From contig NZ_JAEKKT010000151.1 in assembly GCF_019510245.1 (NCBI RefSeq), positions 1-55,106 on the forward strand: a stretch of DNA of 55,106 nucleotides, written 5' to 3'. The stretch's first letter is position 1, and every line of letters begins with the position of its first letter. The position numbers were made by a program, and so were the translations under genes. The notes beneath the pieces were generated by a model. The model had not been told where the DNA came from and ran no database searches. It worked only from the letters and a program-made list of their open reading frames with translations. This stretch comes from Streptomyces sp. GTDB taxonomy: Bacteria; Actinomycetota; Actinomycetes; Streptomycetales; Streptomycetaceae. Positions 50,612 to 55,106 of the stretch are shown one piece after another.

Positions 50612-51631
50612 CTAGCCGTTGACGGCCGGGATGACCTTCGTCCCGTACGCGTCGATGGTGGCCTCCTGCGCGTCGTGCATGTCGTAGACGGCGAACTGGT
50701 CGACGCCCAGCTCGCGCAGGGCGTTCAGCTTCTCGATGTGCTTCTCGGCCGGGCCGATGACGCAGAAGCGGTCGACGATCTCGTCGGGCACGAACTCGGT
50801 GTCGGGGTTGCCGCTGCGTCCGTGGTGCGAGTAGTCGTAGCCCTGGCGGGCCTTGATGTAGTCGGTGAGTTCGTCGGGTACGGCGGCGGAGTGCTGGCCG
50901 TACTTGGCGACCAGGTCGGCCACGTGGTTGCCGACCATGCCGCCGAACCAGCGGCACTGGTCGCGGGCGTGGGCGAGGGCCTCGGGCGAGTCGTCCTCGG
51001 TGACGTAGGCGGGGGCGGCGACGCAGATCCGCACCTCGGACGGGTCGCGTCCGGCGGCCACGGCGGCGTCCTTCACCGCCTTGACCATGTACTCGGTGAG
51101 GTAGAGGTCGGAGAGCTGGAGGATGAAGCCGTCGGCCTCCTCCCCGGTCATCTTCAGGGCCTTCGGGCCGTACGCGGCCATCCAGACCGGGAGTTCGGCA
51201 CCCGGCTTGATCCACGGGAACCGGACGACGGTACCGCCGAGGTCGGCCTCCTCACCCCGGCCGAGGGCGCGGATGACCTTCATGGCCTCGCTGATGCGGG
51301 CGAGGGTGTTGGGCTTGCGGCCGGCCACCCGCATCGCAGAGTCGCCGCGGCCGATGCCGCAGACCGTGCGGTTGCCGAACATGTCGTTGAGGGTGGCGAA
51401 GGTGGAGGCGGTGACCTCCCAGGTGCGGGTGCCCGGATTGGTGACCATCGGCCCCACCGTCAGTTTGCTGGTGTTGGCGAGGATCTGGCTGTAGATCACG
51501 AACGGCTCCTGCCAGAGCACGGCGGAGTCGAAGGTCCAGCCGTACCGGAAGCCGTTGCGTTCGGCCCGTTTCATCAGGCTGATGACCCGGGAGGCCGGCG
51601 GGTCGGTCTGCAGGACGAGTCCGAAGTCCAT
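50612..51631 (-). CDS. LLM-class (probably F420-dependent) oxidoreductase of the pyrimidine operon
   Basis: A 339-residue luciferase-like oxidoreductase: MDFGLVLQTDPPASRVISLM at the start, TVGPMVTNPGTRTWEVTAS and CGIGRGDSAMRVAG are typical of F420-dependent members. GGAGA precedes the ATG at 51631. It lies 11 bases after dihydropyrimidinase on the same strand. Because no dihydropyrimidine dehydrogenase is seen in the window, it could supply the missing redox step (uracil to dihydrouracil) or a RutA-like ring reaction. That role is inference. Confidence 0.9.
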   Translation of the reverse strand: MDFGLVLQTDPPASRVISLMKRAERNGFRYGWTFDSAVLWQEPFVIYSQILANTSKLTVGPMVTNPGTRTWEVTASTFATLNDMFGNRTVCGIGRGDSAMRVAGRKPNTLARISEAMKVIRALGRGEEADLGGTVVRFPWIKPGAELPVWMAAYGPKALKMTGEEADGFILQLSDLYLTEYMVKAVKDAAVAAGRDPSEVRICVAAPAYVTEDDSPEALAHARDQCRWFGGMVGNHVADLVAKYGQHSAAVPDELTDYIKARQGYDYSHHGRSGNPDTEFVPDEIVDRFCVIGPAEKHIEKLNALRELGVDQFAVYDMHDAQEATIDAYGTKVIPAVNG

Positions 51632-51642
51632 GGGCACGTCTC

Positions 51643-53046
51643 CTAGTTGAGGTACTGACAGGTGGAGCGCGGGGTGTAGACGCCGTGCCCGGCGTGTCCG
51701 GTGTACTCCCGCTCGGTGATCACGGGTACGCCGCGCGAGAGGACCGTCTCGACCCGGCCGGTGAGGCGCTTGCCCTCGTACGCCGAGTAGTCGACGTTCA
51801 TGTGGTGGGTCTCGGCGGAGACGACCTGCTCGGCGTGCGGGTCGTAGATGACGACGTCGGCGTCGGCACCCGGGGTGATGGTGCCCTTCTTCGGATACAT
51901 GCCGAACATCCGGGCCGGGGTGGCGCAGGCGATCTCGATCCACCGGCGGCGCGTGATGTGCCCGTCGACGACGGCCTGGTGGAGCAGGTCCATCCGGTTC
52001 TCGACACCGGGCAGGCCGTTGGGGATCTTCGAGAAGTCGCCGCGGCCGAGTTCCTTCTGGCCGACGAAGCAGAAGGGGCAGTGGTCGGTGGAGACGACCT
52101 GGAGGTCGTTGGTCCTCAGGCCCTGCCAGAGCTTGGCCTGGTGCTCCTTGGGGCGCAGGGGTGTCGAGCACACGTACTTCGAGCCCTCGAAGTCGGGTTC
52201 GGCGAGGTTGTCGGTGGAGAGGAAGAGGTACTGGGGGCAGGTCTCGCCGAAGACGGGGAGCCCCTCGTCGCGGGCGCGGGCCAGTTCGGCGACCGCCTCC
52301 ATCGCGGAGACGTGCACGACGTAGAGCGGGGCGCCGGCCACCTGGGCGAGCCTGATGGCGCGGTGGGTGGCCTCGGCCTCGAGGAGGGCCTTGCGGACCT
52401 CGCCGTGGTAGCGGGGGTCCGTCTCGCCGCGGGCCAGCGCCTGTTCCACCAGCACGTCGATGGCGATGCCATTCTCGGCGTGCATCATGATCAGGCCGCC
52501 GTTCTCGGCGGAGCGCTGCATGGCGCGCAGGATCTGGCCGTCGTCGGAGTAGAAGACGCCCGGGTAGGCCATGAACTGCTTGAAGGAGGTCACGCCCTCC
52601 TCGACCAGCAGGTCCATCTCCTTGAGCGTCTCCTGGTTCACGTCGGAGACGATCATGTGGAAGCCGTAGTCGATGGCGCAGTTGCCCTCGGCCTTGGCGT
52701 GCCAGGCATCGAGGCCCTCGCGCAGGCTGTGCCCGACGCTCTGCACCGCGAAGTCGACGATGGTGGTCGTACCGCCCCAGGCCGCGGCCCGGGTGCCGGT
52801 CTCGAAGGTGTCGGAGGCGAAGGTGCCGCCGAACGGCAGTTCCATGTGGGTGTGGGCGTCGACGCCGCCCGGGATGACGTACTTGCCGGTGGCGTCGATG
52901 GTGTGCTCGGCGGTGAAGGCGTCGGCGGCGGGGGTGCCGGTCGCCGCGAGGGCGGCGATGCGGCCGTCCTCGATCAGGACGTCGGCGTGGATCTCGTCGG
53001 ACGCGGTGATGACGAGTCCGCCGCGGATTACTGTCCGGCCGGTCAT
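51643..53046 (-). CDS. hydA: Dihydropyrimidinase / hydantoinase
   Basis: A 467-residue cyclic amidohydrolase that opens dihydrouracil or hydantoin rings. Metal ligands: DAHTHMELPFGG near residue 65, the carboxylated Lys156 in SFKQFMAYPG, MHAENG, YVVHVS and STDHCPF. Length and motifs fit D-hydantoinase/dihydropyrimidinase rather than allantoinase. The ATG at 53046 follows an AGGAG site. The next upstream gene encodes beta-ureidopropionase, the following step, which supports the pyrimidine assignment. Confidence 0.94.
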   Translation of the reverse strand: MTGRTVIRGGLVITASDEIHADVLIEDGRIAALAATGTPAADAFTAEHTIDATGKYVIPGGVDAHTHMELPFGGTFASDTFETGTRAAAWGGTTTIVDFAVQSVGHSLREGLDAWHAKAEGNCAIDYGFHMIVSDVNQETLKEMDLLVEEGVTSFKQFMAYPGVFYSDDGQILRAMQRSAENGGLIMMHAENGIAIDVLVEQALARGETDPRYHGEVRKALLEAEATHRAIRLAQVAGAPLYVVHVSAMEAVAELARARDEGLPVFGETCPQYLFLSTDNLAEPDFEGSKYVCSTPLRPKEHQAKLWQGLRTNDLQVVSTDHCPFCFVGQKELGRGDFSKIPNGLPGVENRMDLLHQAVVDGHITRRRWIEIACATPARMFGMYPKKGTITPGADADVVIYDPHAEQVVSAETHHMNVDYSAYEGKRLTGRVETVLSRGVPVITEREYTGHAGHGVYTPRSTCQYLN

Positions 53047-53129
53047 GGGGTCCTCTCCTTCGTGGTCACGTGCGGGTCCGACGTGGCTGGTCGCGCAGTT
53101 CCTCCCCCAGCCTTCGGCCGGGGGACCCC

Positions 53130-53151
53130 CAGCGCCCCTCAAGGGGCGCTG
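53130..53151. terminator. Intercistronic hairpin after beta-ureidopropionase
   Basis: CAGCGCCCC and GGGGCGCTG form a perfect 9-base stem with a TCAA loop, next to a second GC-rich hairpin (about 53,104-53,124, CCCCCAGCC...GGCCGGGGG). This double hairpin resembles short repeats common between Streptomyces genes. It lies between the beta-ureidopropionase and dihydropyrimidinase genes. Confidence 0.55.
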
Positions 53152-53154
53152 CAG

Positions 53155-53997
53155 CTACGGCGCGGTGATGGGGCCGTACGCGTCCGGGCGGCGGTCGCGG
53201 AAGAACTGCCAGCGGTCGCGGACCTCGCGAAGCTTGGCCAGGTCCAGGTCGCGGACGACGAGTTCGGTCTCCTTGTCGGAGGCGACCTCGCCGGCGAACT
53301 GGCCTTCCGGGTCCACGAAGTACGAGGTCCCGTAGAAGTCGTTGTCGCCCAGTTCCTCGACGCCGACCCGGTTGATCGCGCCGACGAAGTACTCGTTGGC
53401 GACGGCCGCCGCTGGCTGCTCCAGCTGCCACAGGTAGCGGGAGAGCCCGCGCGAGGTGGCCGACGGGTTGAAGACGATCTCGGCACCCGCGAGGCCCAGC
53501 GCCCGCCAGCCTTCGGGGAAGTGGCGGTCGTAGCAGATGTAGACGCCGATCTTCCCGACGGCCGTCTCGAAGACCGGCCAGCCGGCGTTCCCCGGACGGA
53601 AGTAGAACTTCTCCCAGAATCCCGGGACCTGGGGGATGTGGTGCTTGCGGTACTTGCCGAGGTACGAGCCGTCGGCGTCGATCACGGCGGCGGTGTTGTA
53701 GAGGACGCCGGGCTGCTCCTCCTCGTACACCGGCAGGATCAGGACGAGGCCCAGTTCGCGGGCGAGGGCCTGGAAGCGCTGGACGACCGGGCCGTCCGGG
53801 ACCTGCTCGGCGTACTCGTAGAAGGCCTTGTCCTGGACCTGGCAGAAGTAGGGCCCGTAGAACAGCTCCTGGAAGCACAGGACCTGCGCGCCCTGCGCGG
53901 CCGCGTCGCGGGCGGCCTGCTCGTGGACCTGGATCATCGACTCCTTGTCGCCGGTCCAGGCGGTCTGGAAGAGGGCGGCACGAATCACTCGGCTCAT
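53155..53997 (-). CDS. Nitrilase-family beta-ureidopropionase
   Basis: A 280-residue carbon-nitrogen hydrolase with the Glu-Lys-Cys triad in LCFQELFYG, GKYRKHHIP and ICYDRHFPE (Cys155). It converts N-carbamoyl-beta-alanine or a related N-carbamoyl compound to the amine, CO2 and ammonia. RWQFFRDRRPDAYGPI at the C-terminus is typical of beta-ureidopropionases. N-carbamoylputrescine amidase is similar, but the neighbouring dihydropyrimidinase favours pyrimidine breakdown. It is the first gene of the operon below the repeat-rich promoter region. Confidence 0.93.
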   Translation of the reverse strand: MSRVIRAALFQTAWTGDKESMIQVHEQAARDAAAQGAQVLCFQELFYGPYFCQVQDKAFYEYAEQVPDGPVVQRFQALARELGLVLILPVYEEEQPGVLYNTAAVIDADGSYLGKYRKHHIPQVPGFWEKFYFRPGNAGWPVFETAVGKIGVYICYDRHFPEGWRALGLAGAEIVFNPSATSRGLSRYLWQLEQPAAAVANEYFVGAINRVGVEELGDNDFYGTSYFVDPEGQFAGEVASDKETELVVRDLDLAKLREVRDRWQFFRDRRPDAYGPITAP

Positions 53998-54074
53998 CGG
54001 GACCTCCGGTCGCTCGGGCGTGTGTCGCTCGATGTGCGAGGAGCCTAGGAAGTCCGAAAGCGGGCTTCGATTGC

Positions 54075-54171
54075 CACCGTGTCACGTCTGCGGGCACCCG
54101 GCGTGGCACCGTGTCACGCTGCCTTCGGCCCATGTTTCACCGCCGTTTTCCCAGGTCGTCGCATGTTTCAC
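54075..54171. repeat. Four operator-like repeats before the pyrimidine operon
   Basis: Two copies of CACCGTGTCACG (54075-54086, 54107-54118) and two of CATGTTTCAC (54131-54140, 54162-54171). On the minus strand all four read GTGA(A/C)AC followed by a similar half, in two pairs with 32- and 31-base periods. They fill the 170-base gap between the pucR gene and the beta-ureidopropionase start; the last copy overlaps the pucR stop. They are good candidates for binding sites of PucR or a nitrogen regulator. Confidence 0.6.
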
Positions 54172-55106
54172 TGCTGTTGCGCGTCGTGCGCGAGGAGTGC
54201 GATGTGCACGGAGGCCGCCTGCTCGAAGTCGTCCAGGTCGACGCCGAGCCGGGTCTGTATCGCCTCCAGGCGGCGGTACAGCGCGGGGCGGGAGACGTGG
54301 TGGAGCTGGGCGGTGCGGGACTTGTTGCGGCCGGTGGCGAGGTAGGTCCGCAGGACGCCGAGGAGGTCCTGGTCGGTGCCGTTCCCGCACAGCAGGCCGT
54401 CCAGCTCGCGCTCGGCGAAGGACTGGACGTGCGGGTCGTCCCGCAGCAGCCGGATCAGGCCACGCAGGTGGACGTCCCTGAGCCGTACGACGGGCGGCAG
54501 GTCGAGGGCGGCGGTGCTGTCGGCGACCGCGTCGGCGACGTGCTGAGCCTCGCGCAGGCCGACCGGCACGTCGTCCCAGAGGGGACGTGCGCCCGCGGCG
54601 GCGACCACCGCCCGGGGCCCCGCCGACTCACCGTGCAGCCGGGCGGCGAAGTGCGCGGCGAGGGCGTCGGCGTCCTGGTCGCGGGCGAGGCTGAGGAGGA
54701 CGGCGGTGGTGCGCTCGGTGAGCTCGGCGACGAGTCCGGGCAGGCCCAGCAGGCGCAGGATCCGCTCCAGCTGGGCCGGCTCGGCGTCCCGTACGACGAG
54801 CGGGACGAAGCTCCGCCGGTTGACCGGGAGACCGGCCGCCCGGGCCCTGGGGAGCAGCTGGCGGGCCGGTACGACCCCGGAGACCAGGTCGGTCAGCAGG
54901 CTCTGGGCGGACTGCTCCTCCCAGGTGTGGGCGGAGCCGCCGCCGAGCATGCGGTGCAGGACGAGGGCCTCGGCGCCCCGGTCGGCCAGGAGCCGGCCGG
55001 TGGCGGTGTCGCCGCGGTAGCCGCAGAGCATGATCTGGCCCCAGCGCTCGCCCCGGCCGCCCAGTTCGGCACGGATCCAGCCGTCGGCCGCGCCGCCGCC
55101 GGCCTG
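54168..55106 (-). CDS. PucR-family transcriptional regulator, 3' part
   Basis: At least 312 residues; the frame is open to the right edge, so the N-terminal (probably PucR sensor) domain is outside the window. The middle resembles a GGDEF-like/CdaR segment, and the C-terminus is a PucR-type helix-turn-helix (VLRTYLATGRNKSRTAQLHH and RPALYRRLEAIQTRLG). Family members control purine or pyrimidine catabolism. It lies directly upstream of the pyrimidine degradation operon on the same strand, with repeated operator-like sites between, so it is the likely regulator. Confidence 0.9.
   Translation of the reverse strand, partial: QAGGGAADGWIRAELGGRGERWGQIMLCGYRGDTATGRLLADRGAEALVLHRMLGGGSAHTWEEQSAQSLLTDLVSGVVPARQLLPRARAAGLPVNRRSFVPLVVRDAEPAQLERILRLLGLPGLVAELTERTTAVLLSLARDQDADALAAHFAARLHGESAGPRAVVAAAGARPLWDDVPVGLREAQHVADAVADSTAALDLPPVVRLRDVHLRGLIRLLRDDPHVQSFAERELDGLLCGNGTDQDLLGVLRTYLATGRNKSRTAQLHHVSRPALYRRLEAIQTRLGVDLDDFEQAASVHIALLAHDAQQQ

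Overview
The window is high-GC actinobacterial chromosome, almost certainly Streptomyces. The evidence is strong third-position GC bias with long antisense open frames, frequent GTG/TTG starts, 4-base gene overlaps, leaderless genes with a TANNNT box 6-7 bases before the start codon, and typical Streptomyces families (ethylmalonyl-CoA enzymes, LCP proteins, SHOCT and DUF7144 membrane proteins, LuxR-type ATPase regulators, PucR).

Layout. (1) 1-5.4 kb: the end of an ethylmalonyl-CoA pathway operon (CoA ester lyase, MaoC hydratase, acyl-CoA dehydrogenase), then psd-pssA for phosphatidylethanolamine synthesis and an alpha/beta hydrolase. A glycerate kinase runs convergently. (2) About 6.7-28.8 kb: a compact, split NRPS-PKS gene cluster. 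(3) 29.1-29.4 kb: a decayed IS701-type transposase. (4) 29.6-33.9 kb: NUDIX hydrolase, sirtuin, and a DNA alkylation repair pair (Ada-AlkA fusion plus Ogt), followed by an SDR/LysR divergent pair. (5) 35-46.9 kb: envelope and stress genes (DUF7144, SHOCT, a large LuxR-type regulator, YihY/BrkB, macrodomain, phytoene-desaturase-like enzyme, inositol-phosphatase-like enzyme, gamma-glutamyltransferase, LCP ligase). (6) 47-49 kb: ArsR regulator, GlsB-like protein, DUF3558-like lipoprotein. (7) 49-55.1 kb: a reductive pyrimidine (or hydantoin) degradation operon (beta-ureidopropionase, dihydropyrimidinase, LLM oxidoreductase, NCS1 permease) below a PucR regulator.

The cluster is the main item. Two divergent arms leave a 318-base control region at 23,993-24,310, which holds a good promoter and an 18-base palindrome. 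The left arm reads ATP-grasp ligase, C-A-T (code DFWSVGMVHK, threonine-like), C-A-T (code DILQLGCVWK, glycine-like), KS-AT-T (malonyl-type HAFH, no reductive domains), a free-standing luciferase-like monooxygenase, a C-T-E protein without its own A domain, and an MFS exporter. The right arm reads free carrier protein, type II thioesterase, free A domain, Rossmann-fold dehydrogenase-like protein and HAD phosphatase. The simplest model is that the free A domain charges the free carrier and/or the A-less T domain. The line would then build X-Thr-Gly-malonyl(-X), oxidised by the LLM enzyme. There is no type I thioesterase or reductase, and the terminal E domain has lost the EGH part of its EGHGRE motif, so the release chemistry is not obvious. 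No pathway regulator lies inside the cluster. From memory, I recall the flanking genes as near neighbours in S. coelicolor, and a broken gene start at 6.64 kb and the transposase remnant at 29.1 kb mark possible insertion edges.

Limits: all family names rest on reading motifs by eye. No database search was possible, and start codons in GC-rich DNA are uncertain within a few codons.
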